In this document: positions 24,781 to 33,935 of the stretch, in pieces
How the letters are laid out: the number at the start of each line of letters is the position of its first letter
Numbering within the stretch: the stretch's first letter is position 1
DNA from: Pseudofrankia inefficax
GTDB taxonomy: Bacteria; Actinomycetota; Actinomycetes; Frankiales; Frankiaceae
Reading direction: 5' to 3'
DNA length: 64,000 nucleotides
Assembly (NCBI RefSeq): GCF_000166135.1
Contig: NC_014666.1
Span: 4,030,001 to 4,094,000, forward strand
Position numbers and translations under genes: made by a program
Notes under the pieces: generated by a model
Databases searched by the model: none
The model's input: only the letters and a program-made list of their open reading frames with translations
Told to the model about the DNA's origin: nothing

Positions 24781-26694
24781 TCACGGGTTCACTGGCAGCA
24801 CCCCTTGAGCGCGAAGCTGGCTGACGACCAGGTCGGCGGCCTCCTGCGGCCCCGTGATGGACGTGTCGATGCGAATCTCCGGTGCCAGCGGCGGCTCGTA
24901 GGGCGAGTCGACGCCGGTGAAGTTGGGCAGCTCGCCTCGGCGGGCCTTCGCGTAGAGACCCTTGACGTCACGGGCCTCGGCCTGCTCGATCGAGGTGTCG
25001 ACGAACACCTCGCAGAAGCGGCCCTCGCCGGCCCGCTCCCGGGCCAGCGCACGCTCGGCGCGGAACGGCGAGATGAACGAGACCAGCACGACCAGTCCGG
25101 CGTCGGCCATCAGCCGTGCCGTCTCGGCCACGCGACGGATGTTCTCGACACGGTCGGCCTCGGTGAAGCCGAGGTCGCGGTTGAGGCCGTGCCGCACGTT
25201 GTCGCCGTCGAGCAGAACCGTGTGCACGCCCAGGGAGTGCAGCCGCTGCTCGGTCCGGTTCGCGATGGTGGACTTTCCGGCACCGGAGAGACCGGTGAAC
25301 CAGACGACCGCCGGGCGGTGTCCCTTCAGCCTGCTGTGCGCCTCGGTGGTGACCTCGAGCGCCTGCCAGTGGACGTTGCTGGCGCGGCGCAGCGAGAAGC
25401 GCAGCAGCCCGGCGCCGACAGTCGCGTTGGAAAGCCGGTCGACGACGACGAAACCACCCATGTCCCGGTTGGAGACGTAGGGATCGAAGGCCACCGGTCG
25501 GTCGGCGCTGACCGTGCAGACGCCGATCTCGTTGAGCCGCAGCGTCCGGGCCGCCACCTGGTCCAGCGTGTTGACGTTCACCTTGTACTTCAGCTGGGAG
25601 AGGCTGATGCCCGTGGTCCTGGTACCCAGCTTCATCAGGTAAGGCCGTCCCGGGACCATCGCCTCCTCGTGCATCCACACCACCTGCGCCTCGAACTGGT
25701 CGGAGACCTCGGCGGGATCGTCGGCGGCGCAGAGCACGTCACCGCGGCTCACGTCGATCTCGTCGGCGAGAACGACGGTGACGGACTGGCCGGCGGTGGC
25801 CTCGTCGAGATCCCCGTCGAAGGTGCTGATCCGGGCCACCGTGCTCGTCTGCCCCGAGGGCAGGACCCGCACCTTCGCCCCGGGCGCCACGGTGCCGCCG
25901 GCGACCATTCCGGAGAAGCCGCGGAAGTCGAGGTTCGGCCGGTTGACCCACTGGACCGGCATGCGGAACGGGCCCCGGCCGCCCCGGTCAGCCAGCTCGA
26001 CGGTCTCCAGGTGCTCCAAAAGTGCCGGCCCGGTGTACCACGGCGTCTCCGGGCTCCGGTCGGTGATGTTGACGCCCCGCAGCGCCGAGATCGGGATACA
26101 GGTGATGTCGCGCAGCCCGATCTCGGTGGCGAAGGTCCGGTAGGCGGTCTCGATGCGGTCGAAGACGGCCTGGTCGTAGTCGACGAGGTCCAGCTTGTTG
26201 ACCGCGACGACGATGTTCTCGATGCCGAGCAGAGAAACCAGGTAGCTGTGCCGCCGGGTCTGGGTGAGCATTCCCTTGCGGGCGTCGATCAGGATGACCG
26301 CGAGCTCGGCGGTCGAGGCCCCGGTCACCATGTTGCGGGTGTACTGCTCGTGGCCTGGGGTGTCGGCCACGATGAACTTGCGCCGCTCGGTGGCGAAGAA
26401 CCGGTAGGCGACGTCGATGGTGATGCCCTGCTCGCGTTCCGCGGCGAGACCGTCCACGAGCAGGGCGTAGTCCAGCTCGCCCCCCTGGGTGCCGACCCGT
26501 TTCGAGTCGGCTTCGAGCGCGGCGAGCTGGTCTTCGAGGATGAGGTGGGACTCGAAAAGGAGCCGGCCGATGAGGGTGCTCTTCCCGTCGTCGACGCTGC
26601 CGCACGTGATGAAGCGCAGCAGGCTCTTGTGCTCGTGCGCGTCGAGGTAGGCGTCGATGTCCGCGGCGATGAGGGCTTCCCGGGCGTTGGACAC
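24781..26694 (-). CDS. cysNC: bifunctional sulfate adenylyltransferase GTPase subunit / APS kinase (CysN-CysC fusion)
   Basis: The 637-residue fusion carries CysN first: GTPase P-loop GSVDDGKST at 32-40, then DTPGHEQ and NKLD. CysC follows, with P-loop GLSGAGKST at about 468-476. With CysD, CysN makes APS from ATP and sulfate, driven by GTP; CysC phosphorylates APS to PAPS, the sulfate donor. The GTG start overlaps the CysD stop (TAGTG) and follows an AGGAGGG ribosome site. It is the last gene of an operon headed by a sulfotransferase, so its PAPS probably serves that enzyme. A CysC fusion fits sulfation rather than mere cysteine synthesis. Confidence 0.93.
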   Translation of the reverse strand: MSNAREALIAADIDAYLDAHEHKSLLRFITCGSVDDGKSTLIGRLLFESHLILEDQLAALEADSKRVGTQGGELDYALLVDGLAAEREQGITIDVAYRFFATERRKFIVADTPGHEQYTRNMVTGASTAELAVILIDARKGMLTQTRRHSYLVSLLGIENIVVAVNKLDLVDYDQAVFDRIETAYRTFATEIGLRDITCIPISALRGVNITDRSPETPWYTGPALLEHLETVELADRGGRGPFRMPVQWVNRPNLDFRGFSGMVAGGTVAPGAKVRVLPSGQTSTVARISTFDGDLDEATAGQSVTVVLADEIDVSRGDVLCAADDPAEVSDQFEAQVVWMHEEAMVPGRPYLMKLGTRTTGISLSQLKYKVNVNTLDQVAARTLRLNEIGVCTVSADRPVAFDPYVSNRDMGGFVVVDRLSNATVGAGLLRFSLRRASNVHWQALEVTTEAHSRLKGHRPAVVWFTGLSGAGKSTIANRTEQRLHSLGVHTVLLDGDNVRHGLNRDLGFTEADRVENIRRVAETARLMADAGLVVLVSFISPFRAERALARERAGEGRFCEVFVDTSIEQAEARDVKGLYAKARRGELPNFTGVDSPYEPPLAPEIRIDTSITGPQEAADLVVSQLRAQGVLPVNP

Positions 26695-27617
26695 TAGAAG
26701 TAGCCCTCCTGCTTCTTCTTCTCCATCGAACCGGAGGAGTCGAAGTCGATAACCCGTCCCTGCCGCTCGGAGGTCGTGGTCAGCAGCATTTCCTGGATGA
26801 CCTCGGTCAGCGTGGTCGCTTCGCTCTCCACCGCGCCGGTCAGCGGATAGCAGCCCAGCGTGCGGAACCGGACGCTGCGCAGCCGCGGCTCCTCGCCCGG
26901 CAGCAGGCGCATCCGCTCGTCGTCCACCATGATCAACGCGCCGTCTCGCTCGACGACCGGACGTGGCGCCGCGAGGTAGAGCGGCACGATGGGGATGCCC
27001 TCGCGGTGGATGTACTGCCAGATGTCGAGCTCGGTCCAGTTGGAGATCGGGAACACGCGGACCGACTCGCCCTGGCTGTGCCGCACGTTGTAGGTGCGCC
27101 ACAGCTCGGGGCGCTGGGACTTCGGATCCCAGCGGTGCTGCGCCGAACGGATGGAGAAGATCCGCTCCTTCGCGCGGGACTTCTCCTCGTCGCGGCGGGC
27201 ACCGCCGAAGGCGAGATCGAACTTGTGCAGGTCGAGCGCCTGCTTGAGGCCTTCGGTCTTCCACAGGTCGGTATGGACCGCGGAACCGTGGTCGAACGGG
27301 TTGATGTTCCGGGCGAGGGCCTCGGGGTTGCGGTGCACGAGGAGCTGCATGCCGGCCTCGGCCGCCATCTTCTCCCGCATCTCGTACATGGCCCGGAACT
27401 TCCAGGTGGTGTCGACGTGGAGGAGCGGAAACGGCGGCGTCGACGGGTGGAAGGCCTGGCGGGCCAGGCGCAGCATCACCGCGCTGTCCTTGCCGACGGA
27501 GAACAGCATGACCGGCCGCTCGCTCTCGGCGACCGCCTCGCGCATGATCTGGATGCTCTCGGCCTCCAGGCGCTGCAGGTGCGTGAGGCTCGTGGGCGTT
27601 GTCGCGGTGGTGGTCAC
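26694..27617 (-). CDS. cysD: sulfate adenylyltransferase subunit 2 (CysD)
   Basis: The 307-residue protein has the PP-loop ATPase motif [10 protein letters not shown] near residue 40, the LHVDTTWKF strand, [15 protein letters not shown], and the usual CysD ending EKKKQEGYF. It is the catalytic subunit of ATP sulfurylase and works with CysN in the cytoplasm. The GTG start lies 58 bp after the SDR stop, and the stop overlaps the cysNC start. It is complete, with nothing missing against the family. Confidence 0.94.
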   Translation of the reverse strand: MTTTATTPTSLTHLQRLEAESIQIMREAVAESERPVMLFSVGKDSAVMLRLARQAFHPSTPPFPLLHVDTTWKFRAMYEMREKMAAEAGMQLLVHRNPEALARNINPFDHGSAVHTDLWKTEGLKQALDLHKFDLAFGGARRDEEKSRAKERIFSIRSAQHRWDPKSQRPELWRTYNVRHSQGESVRVFPISNWTELDIWQYIHREGIPIVPLYLAAPRPVVERDGALIMVDDERMRLLPGEEPRLRSVRFRTLGCYPLTGAVESEATTLTEVIQEMLLTTTSERQGRVIDFDSSGSMEKKKQEGYF

Positions 27618-27675
27618 CGGATCGTCTCCCGACTGGTTCTGGGCAGGCTGGCACCCAGTGGTTCGACTGCGACGC

Positions 27676-28479
27676 TCATGCGAAGTCCGAGCCTCCGTCG
27701 ACGTTGATGTTGGCGCCGGTCATGTAGGTGTTGCGCGCCGACGCGGCGAAGGCGATGACAGGACCGATCTCCGCCGGATCGGCGGCCCGGCCGAGGAAGA
27801 CGTGGTGGCCGAAGCCGCGGCCGATGTAGCGCATGACGTCGTGCAGGTCGTTCTCGTCGACGTCGGGAATCGGTGCGAGCGCCTGCTTGAACGACTCGGA
27901 CGCGAACGTTCCCGGGCTCACCGTGTTCACCAGGATTCCCTCGGGCGCGAGGGTCTGCGAAAGGTTCTTGCTCAGGCTCGTCAGCGCCGACTTCGCCGCG
28001 GTGTAGGCGATCAGCGGCGGGGACTGCCGTTTGGTCGACATCGCCGAGACGTTGACGATCCGGGCCCACCTCGCCGCCCGCAGGAGGGGCAGGGCGGCCC
28101 GGATCGTCCGTACGGCGCTCAGCGTCAGGCCGCTGAGGACGCTGTGCCACTCCTCGTCGGTGTAGGTCTCGAACGTCTTGAGGTTCATTGCCATCGGGCC
28201 GGCGGCGTTCACCAGCGCGTTGAGCTGTCCCCACCGCTCACCCACCTGGGCGAGGGCCGCGTCGACCGAGCCGGCGTCGAACAGGTCGGTCTGAATGCCG
28301 ACCGCGTCGGGCGAACCGAGCGCGGAGAGCTCCTCGACCGTGGCGTCGAGCGCCGCCTTGGAACGGGCGAGCACCGCGACCTTGGCACCGTCGGCCGCGA
28401 AGCAGTCCGCGGCGGCGCGCCCCATGCCCGCGGTGCCGCCCGAGACGACGACGGTGGCGTCCTTGAATCCGAGATCCAT
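27676..28479 (-). CDS. short-chain dehydrogenase/reductase
   Basis: The 267-residue Rossmann enzyme has the cofactor loop GGTAGMGRA near the N-terminus, VNAAG after the fourth strand, a catalytic serine in VSAMS, and YTAAK as the Tyr-Lys pair. It oxidises or reduces a hydroxyl or keto group with NAD(P). The ATG at 28479 follows AGGAGT. It sits inside the sulfotransferase-cysDNC operon, so it may create or remove the alcohol that is sulfated. The exact substrate is not visible. Confidence 0.88.
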   Translation of the reverse strand: MDLGFKDATVVVSGGTAGMGRAAADCFAADGAKVAVLARSKAALDATVEELSALGSPDAVGIQTDLFDAGSVDAALAQVGERWGQLNALVNAAGPMAMNLKTFETYTDEEWHSVLSGLTLSAVRTIRAALPLLRAARWARIVNVSAMSTKRQSPPLIAYTAAKSALTSLSKNLSQTLAPEGILVNTVSPGTFASESFKQALAPIPDVDENDLHDVMRYIGRGFGHHVFLGRAADPAEIGPVIAFAASARNTYMTGANINVDGGSDFA

Positions 28480-28522
28480 GTGCTTACTCCTGAGGTGCCG
28501 GAAGCTGCGGGTGGGGGTCGGC

Positions 28523-29761
28523 TCAGGTGCTGGCGAAGCGGCGCTGCACGCCAAGCCGCCGGCGCTCGACCGTCGCCGCGCGCTCTTGCGGGGTGACGAC
28601 GCCCGTCGTCTCCGGGAGGTGGTCCCGGATCGAGTCGAAGGGCACGACCTTGGTGATGGCGTCCGGTCCGTGGTCGGCGACGACCCAGCGGAAAAGCAGC
28701 GGGCCCTTGGTGTGGCCCATCGTGTCCAGCCAGTTCGGCACGCCCGGGTCGCGATGCGCGACGACGGCCCGGAAGACGCCGTCGTCGTCCAGCACCGCCT
28801 GGCGGAAGTTCAGGCTGGTGTGCCGGGTGGCGTAGTCGAGGGACTCCCACCAGAAGTTCCCGATGTGCAGGCTCCAGTACCGGGCCTGCGCCGGAGTCGC
28901 CTCGATGATCAGGGCCTCGTCCGGTGCGAGGTCGAAATGCCCCCAGCCGTTGATGTTCTCCTGGGCGCCACCCATGTCGGACTTCACGGTGGCCGGGTCG
29001 AAGGCGTTGCGCCGGTTGGCCTGCCCCATGGCCTCGATGTCGTGCCAGAACTTGATGTTCGCCTCGAGCCAGCCGCCGATCCGCTCGATCTGGGCCGCCA
29101 CCCGGGCCGGCGTGGCGACGAGACGGTCGGCGGAGGCGTCGGCCGGGACCGGCGAGACGAGCTCGATGTCCAGCCGCGCGCGCTGCTCGGTGTCCCAGTC
29201 GCCGAAGAACTGCCGGACGACCAGGGTGTTGGTCTCCGGGGTGGAGGCCAGGTAGTTGCCCTCGCGCTTGGTGGGGCCGACCCAGAGCTCGAAGTTTCCC
29301 TCGGCGTCGGTCTCCAGCTCGTCGTTGCGGATGTTGCCGTAGGTGGCCAGGCCTCCCATGACCTGGAAACCGAGATACCCGACGGTCCCGACGTTGCCCC
29401 AGACCCGGTAGTCGAGATCGCCGCGGATCGTCGCGTTCAGGTAGGCGCAGTCGGGGCAGTCGAGGCCCCACTTGTAGATGTCGGTCCGGGCGTAGGCGCC
29501 GAGGGTCGGCGCGATCGGGTCCGACGGCGCCAGCGCCTGGTTGATCCCGTAGCCGACCATCGCGAGGAGGTGCCGGTAGCCCGCGGCCTTGTCGACCGGC
29601 GCCTGCGGCACATCGGCGCGGTTCAGCTCGTCGCCAACCCTGGCGATCGTCTCGCCGAACGCCTTCCAGACACTGCCGTCGAGCAGCGCCGGGCTGTCAT
29701 AGGTCTCCGTCAGCAGCGCGCCGTCTATGTGGTTCGGCATCCAGTCGAAGTTCATGTCCAT
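28523..29761 (-). CDS. DUF1214-like protein of unknown function
   Basis: The 412-residue soluble protein has a region near residues 270-330 (ARYWSLHIGNFWWESLDYA) and a later PNWLDTMGHTKGPLLFRW that resemble DUF1214 proteins, where such stretches form a beta barrel. No signal peptide or membrane span is seen. The ATG overlaps the sulfotransferase stop as TGATG, so the two are made together. Relatives accompany sulfotransferases and P450s in other actinobacteria, to my recollection, but no reaction is established. It could bind or modify the sulfated product. Confidence 0.6.
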   Translation of the reverse strand: MDMNFDWMPNHIDGALLTETYDSPALLDGSVWKAFGETIARVGDELNRADVPQAPVDKAAGYRHLLAMVGYGINQALAPSDPIAPTLGAYARTDIYKWGLDCPDCAYLNATIRGDLDYRVWGNVGTVGYLGFQVMGGLATYGNIRNDELETDAEGNFELWVGPTKREGNYLASTPETNTLVVRQFFGDWDTEQRARLDIELVSPVPADASADRLVATPARVAAQIERIGGWLEANIKFWHDIEAMGQANRRNAFDPATVKSDMGGAQENINGWGHFDLAPDEALIIEATPAQARYWSLHIGNFWWESLDYATRHTSLNFRQAVLDDDGVFRAVVAHRDPGVPNWLDTMGHTKGPLLFRWVVADHGPDAITKVVPFDSIRDHLPETTGVVTPQERAATVERRRLGVQRRFAST

Positions 29762-30906
29762 CAGTTCTCCTCGGTGATGCCGAAACGGTCGGTGTAGAAC
29801 CCGAAGCGCCTGCGCAGGTCGGCGGGGTCGAGCCCGAACTCGGCGGGGTCGTAGCGCCGGGCACCGGCCCGGTCCTCGGAGTTGGTGCGCCACCAGTCGG
29901 CCATCAGGCTCCGGGTGGGCTCGGGCAGCTCGATGCCGAGGCTGCGGTAAAGCCGCTCCACCGTGCCGATCGGGTCTCGCTGCATGTCGGCGAAGTGGAC
30001 GTCGTGGAAGCGGTCCTCCCGACCGCCGTCCCGAAAGGCGATGAGGGTGCGCAGGCCCTCCTCCCACTGGCCGGTGGTGAGCCGGCCGAAGTGGCGCGGG
30101 TCCGGGTCGTCCGTCAGCGGCGAGGACAACGCCGACATCAGCGCGCAGACCGACGGGAGAACCTTGACGACGTCGCGGTGGGTCACGATGAACTCCGCGT
30201 CGGGGTAGACCTTGGCCAGGGCGTCCAGGTGCTGAATGTGCGCGGGCGTCTTGAGCCACCACTTGTTGGGCGGGCAGTGCCACTGCAGGAGCTGCAGTAC
30301 CCGGCGGTGATACCGGTAGGTGGATTCCATGTCGCACGCGGCGAGCCAGCGGCTGTAGGTGGGAACGCGCGCGGTCGCCTCGAACAGCTGGGACCGGAAG
30401 TCGAGCGCCATCAGGAGCAGGCATTCCTGCGGCCCGGTCGCGGACTGGGGCAGCATGCCGACGAAGTCCGGGAACATCTCGTTGATGACCGTGATCTCGG
30501 TGTGCGCCTTGTCGATCCGCGGGTCGGCGTGCTGGGTGGCCGCCTCCGGGGGCGGCGTCGGCTCGCCGGCCTCCCAGCTGCGCAGCGTGCGGCGGCGGTC
30601 GTCCAGCGCGAGCAGGAAGCTCAGCGCGGTGGAGCCGGTGCGGGGGAGCCCGAGGCCGAAGACCGGTCGGTCCACGACCTCGTCGGCGATCTCCGGGTGG
30701 GCCTTGAAGCACTTCTCGATCTCGAGTCTGCTCACCAGGTTCTCGGTGAGGCGCAGGGCGTTCACGCCCTCGCCTAACTCGTTGAGCGAGGCCTCGCGGT
30801 TCATCGACTCCACGAGGACCTCAAGGCCCTCACGCCAGCCGTCGGGGCCGAAGTCGCTCGACTGGGCCCGCTCGCAGGCCTGTTCGATCAGGTGATCGAC
30901 GATCAC
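29761..30906 (-). CDS. PAPS-dependent sulfotransferase
   Basis: The 381-residue cytosolic enzyme transfers the sulfo group from PAPS to an alcohol or similar acceptor. The 5'-phosphosulfate loop GLGLPRTGST lies at 84-93. The 3'-phosphate-binding strand and helix follow as AEFIVTHRD, and a catalytic-type KTPAH segment precedes it. It is the first gene of an operon that also encodes CysD and CysN/C, so donor synthesis and use are linked. The GTG start follows GGAAGG. Its promoter (TTGACA at 30974-30969, minus strand) overlaps a palindrome likely to be bound by the neighbouring TetR protein. Confidence 0.9.
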   Translation of the reverse strand: MIVDHLIEQACERAQSSDFGPDGWREGLEVLVESMNREASLNELGEGVNALRLTENLVSRLEIEKCFKAHPEIADEVVDRPVFGLGLPRTGSTALSFLLALDDRRRTLRSWEAGEPTPPPEAATQHADPRIDKAHTEITVINEMFPDFVGMLPQSATGPQECLLLMALDFRSQLFEATARVPTYSRWLAACDMESTYRYHRRVLQLLQWHCPPNKWWLKTPAHIQHLDALAKVYPDAEFIVTHRDVVKVLPSVCALMSALSSPLTDDPDPRHFGRLTTGQWEEGLRTLIAFRDGGREDRFHDVHFADMQRDPIGTVERLYRSLGIELPEPTRSLMADWWRTNSEDRAGARRYDPAEFGLDPADLRRRFGFYTDRFGITEEN

Positions 30907-30927
30907 TGGGTGGCCTTCCAGAAGGGT

Positions 30928-30950
30928 TTACGTTACGAATTGTAAAGTAA
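30928..30950. promoter_or_regulatory. 9-5-9 palindrome over the sulfotransferase operon promoter
   Basis: TTACGTTAC-GAATT-GTAAAGTAA matches its complement in 8 of 9 arm positions, with outer GGGTT/AACCC extending the symmetry. It lies between the TetR gene end and the sulfotransferase start. It covers the expected -10 of a promoter whose -35 would be TTGACA (30974-30969). A repressor bound here would block the operon. Confidence 0.6.
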
Positions 30951-30981
30951 CCCGCCCATGGGAGGACATGTCAACCACAGG

Positions 30982-31575
30982 TCAGCTTTTTTTGTCCGCC
31001 GCGGCCCCGCGCAGGACGTGGTCGGTGATCGTCTGCGGGCTTGGCGGCGTCTCCGACCCCTGCGGCACCGCGCTGCGGTAGATCGCGAAGCCGATGACCA
31101 TGTCGAAGATCGCCGCGGGGTCGGCGTCGGGGCGAAGATCGCCTTCGTCGATGCCGCGCCGCAGCCGGGTGATGACGTGTTCCTTGACCGGATCCCGCAG
31201 CCGGGCCTGCCAGGCGGTGTCCATCGGCTGGTCGTTGATCAGTCCGGAGAACGCCCGGGCCACCTCGGGGCGGCTGAAGAACTCCATGGTCGCCGTGACC
31301 CACAGCTCCAGGTCGGCGCGCAGGTCGCCCGTCTCGCCGATGACCGTGGCGTCCTGCGGGGTGGTGAAGAGCGCGTCCCAGACCATGTACGGCTTGGACG
31401 GCCAGCGCCGGTAGATCGTGGGACGCCCGACGCCGGCCCGTTCGGCGACCGCCTCGATGGTCAGTGCCGAGTAGCCCAGCTCGAGGAGGAGCTCGCGACA
31501 GGCGCGCGTGATCGACTCGTCCACGCTGGGATCTCTGGGACGGCCGGGGGTGCGGCGCAGGCGCGGTGAGCTCAC
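30982..31575 (-). CDS. TetR-family transcriptional regulator
   Basis: The 197-residue protein has a classic TetR helix-turn-helix (LGYSALTIEAVAERAGV, then GRPTIYRRWPSKP). The ligand domain resembles the TetR_C family seen in regulators of lipid genes. The GTG at 31575 gives the normal length; an alternative GTG at 31641 overlaps the hydrolase stop as TAGTG and would couple the two genes. It lies just upstream of the sulfotransferase operon on the same strand, and a 23-bp palindrome in the 75-bp gap suggests that operon as its target. Confidence 0.83.
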   Translation of the reverse strand: MSSPRLRRTPGRPRDPSVDESITRACRELLLELGYSALTIEAVAERAGVGRPTIYRRWPSKPYMVWDALFTTPQDATVIGETGDLRADLELWVTATMEFFSRPEVARAFSGLINDQPMDTAWQARLRDPVKEHVITRLRRGIDEGDLRPDADPAAIFDMVIGFAIYRSAVPQGSETPPSPQTITDHVLRGAAADKKS

Positions 31576-31640
31576 TCGGTCATTCTCGCCATCCGGTCGT
31601 CCGAGGCGGGCCGCGGGACGCTCGAGCCGACGCCCTGGCA

Positions 31641-32627
31641 CTACCAGCGGGCATCGACGAAGCGGCGGATCTCGGCGCTGAGCTCGTCGTCCTCGGGCGC
31701 GCCGAAGAATCCGCCGTGGGGCATCGCCTCGAACACGTGGAGCTCCGCCTGGACTCCGGCCGCGCGAAGCTTCCGGTGGAGGCGAACGGCGTTGGACAGG
31801 AAGAGATCGCGGGTACCGGCCTGCAGGAAGGTCGGCGGGAACTCGGGCGTGAAGTCGCCGAACAGCGGCGACAGGTAAGGGTCCGCCAGGTCATGGCCAG
31901 CCGCGTAGAGCTGGCTCTGCGGCAGCAGCGAACTGGTGAGGACGACGTCGAGCCCCATGTTCGTGGCGAAGCTGTCGCCCGATTCGGTCAGGTCCACCTG
32001 CGGGGTGAGCAGCACGACGGCGGCGGGCGGGGGGAGCCCCTCGTCACGGGCCCGCAGGAGCAGCGCGGCGGCCAGGTTGCCGCCCGCCGAGGCGCCACCG
32101 ACGATGATCTCCTCCGGGCGATGCGACCGCAGCAGCGCCCGGTAGACCGTCAGGCAGTCGTCCAACGCTGCGGGGTACGGATGGTCGGGGGGCATCCGGT
32201 AGTCGACACCCCAGGTGACGACGCCGACCAGGTCGGCCATGCGGACAGTCGAGGCGCGGCAGCACTCACCGCCACCCATGAGCAGACCGCCGCCGTGAAT
32301 GTCGAGAAAGACCCGAGATCCGGTCCCGGGCGCCACGTTCTCGGGGGTGACCACGAAGACCCGGGCACCGGCGACGTCCACCGTCTCGACCGTCGATTTC
32401 GTGCCCGCGGAGCTGGCCTCCAGGAACGGTAACAACATCTCGTCGGTCTCGGCGACCAGCCTGCGCCAACCCTCCGCGTCGTCGAGCGCCGGGGTGGTGG
32501 CTGCCTGCGCCGACGTCAGGAAGGCCATTCCGGCGAGCATCTCCCGCGCTTCGGCGCTCACGGACGAGGGCGCCGGAATCGTTCGCGCGGGCAGGTTCAA
32601 GGATCGGGACTGTGGCTCTGTGCTCAA
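31641..32627 (-). CDS. alpha/beta hydrolase, hormone-sensitive-lipase family
   Basis: The 328-residue esterase or lipase has the oxyanion motif HGGGLLMGGGE, the nucleophile elbow GASAGGNLA, a late GTRD aspartate and the catalytic histidine in MPHGGF. It would hydrolyse a short or medium ester or lactone. A TTG at 32627 is the likely start: GGAGGA lies five bases upstream, and no ATG or GTG fits homology better. It precedes the TetR gene on the same strand and probably shares its transcript. Confidence 0.87.
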   Translation of the reverse strand: MSTEPQSRSLNLPARTIPAPSSVSAEAREMLAGMAFLTSAQAATTPALDDAEGWRRLVAETDEMLLPFLEASSAGTKSTVETVDVAGARVFVVTPENVAPGTGSRVFLDIHGGGLLMGGGECCRASTVRMADLVGVVTWGVDYRMPPDHPYPAALDDCLTVYRALLRSHRPEEIIVGGASAGGNLAAALLLRARDEGLPPPAAVVLLTPQVDLTESGDSFATNMGLDVVLTSSLLPQSQLYAAGHDLADPYLSPLFGDFTPEFPPTFLQAGTRDLFLSNAVRLHRKLRAAGVQAELHVFEAMPHGGFFGAPEDDELSAEIRRFVDARW

Positions 32628-32852
32628 GTGTGTCCTCCGATGGCGCGGAAACCCCGAGGTCGCCGGAGCGCGCACGCGGCGGCGCTGGGGGCAGGGTCTC
32701 GCGGGACGGCGGACGGGCTTCGCCGCGTCCGCCGAGGCGGGTGGATGGTGCCGAGCCCCGCCTTTCGGGCACGCTACGACATCCCGACGCGGCATGCCAT
32801 CTGGTTCGCCGGTCCGGTCCGGCGACCCGGGAGCCTGCTCACCGGCCAGTTT

Positions 32853-32870
32853 CGGTAGGTTGGGTTACCG
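32853..32870. promoter_or_regulatory. inverted repeat CGGTA-N8-TACCG upstream of a TetR gene
   Basis: It lies 107 bp before the TetR start at 32978, in the gap from the divergent hydrolase gene. The GGTTACC half is like those of the palindromes at 33771 and 34786. Confidence 0.35.
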
Positions 32871-32977
32871 CGGGCGTGTAGCCTACGGTCCGGCATCGTC
32901 GCGCCCACGCAACAAGCCACAGCCGCGGACGAACCACAGCCAGCGCAGTTTGCCGACGACTGAGTCCAGGGGGGCGC

Positions 32978-33673
32978 ATGCCTGCAAGAGGGGACTCGGC
33001 ACCCACCTCCTCCGCGCCGCAGATCGGGCGCTGGCGCGAGCGGGCGGTGGAAAGATCTCTCACCGACGCGCGGGCGAAGGCGGTCCGCCGCGGCGATCAC
33101 TATCTGCAGACCGCGATCCAGCTGCTCGCCGAGAACGGCGACTTCACGCTGCAGGAGCTGGTCGAACGCGCCAAGACGTCCTTCCGCTCGTTCTACCAGT
33201 ACTACGAGAGCAAGGACGAGCTGCTCCTCGCCGTCTTCGAGGACGTCATGGAGAAGTCGGCGAACGAGTGCCGCTCCGAGGTGGAAGGGCTGGCCGACCC
33301 GTTCGACCGGGTCCACCACGTCGTCGAGCGTCTCTACGACGGCGTGACCGACCCCATCGGCGGGGTGCTCAGCCGCGCCATGACGATCTACCACCTGCAG
33401 CTGGCGGAGTCCCGTCCAGCGGACTTCGCCAGCGTGCTGGAGCCGCAGAAGCAGCTGTTCGTGGACCTGGTGCGCGACGGGGTCGATCGCGGTGCCTTCC
33501 GCAAGGACATCGAGCCCGACCAGCTCGCGATGATCCTCGTGCAGACGATTGTCGCCGCGACGCACATGCACGCCCTGGGCATCCACCTGACCGGTGTGCC
33601 ACTGACGTCTCACGGACTGTGGGACTTCATCCGGGTGGGACTGAGCCGGGAGGCGGCGTCCCCGCAGGCGTGA
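32978..33673 (+). CDS. TetR-family transcriptional regulator
   Basis: The 231-residue protein has a helix-turn-helix FTLQELVERAKTS then FRSFYQYYESKDELL after a charged ~40-residue N-terminal extension. The C-terminal half is a helical ligand domain. The ATG follows AGGGGGG. It is divergent from the hydrolase gene and stands before the enoyl-CoA hydratase gene. Inverted TTACC-type repeats upstream of itself and of the next two genes make it a candidate local repressor. Confidence 0.82.
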   Translation: MPARGDSAPTSSAPQIGRWRERAVERSLTDARAKAVRRGDHYLQTAIQLLAENGDFTLQELVERAKTSFRSFYQYYESKDELLLAVFEDVMEKSANECRSEVEGLADPFDRVHHVVERLYDGVTDPIGGVLSRAMTIYHLQLAESRPADFASVLEPQKQLFVDLVRDGVDRGAFRKDIEPDQLAMILVQTIVAATHMHALGIHLTGVPLTSHGLWDFIRVGLSREAASPQA

Positions 33674-33770
33674 CGGTTCCGCCGGAACAGGCCGACCGAC
33701 CCGGTTGAGCGGGGCGCCCGTCGGCGCTCCCGCCTCTGTCTTCTTCACACCTCCCCGCTGCCGCCCACCC

Positions 33771-33788
33771 ATTACCCGTTCTGGTAAT
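33771..33788. promoter_or_regulatory. palindrome ATTACC-N6-GGTAAT upstream of an enoyl-CoA hydratase gene
   Basis: Perfect arms with a 6-bp spacer are followed at 33793 by another GTTACC half-site. It lies ~150 bp before the TTG start at 33936. Confidence 0.5.
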
Positions 33789-33935
33789 CCGTGTTACCGT
33801 CCGGATGCCGCTCCGCTGGACAGATCCGGCAGAGTCTGCCTGACGGCTGCCGGGCAAGCGGGGTGGCGTGGCGGATCGCGATCGGCTCGTCGAGCCGGTG
33901 GGCGGGCGGCCCCGCACGACTTTCGGAGGTTCGCG

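Noticed and set aside
24730-26697. A 655-codon open frame opposite the CysN/C gene
   Set aside because: It is the antisense of a certain gene, has the codon-shadow composition typical of high-GC DNA, and no protein motifs.
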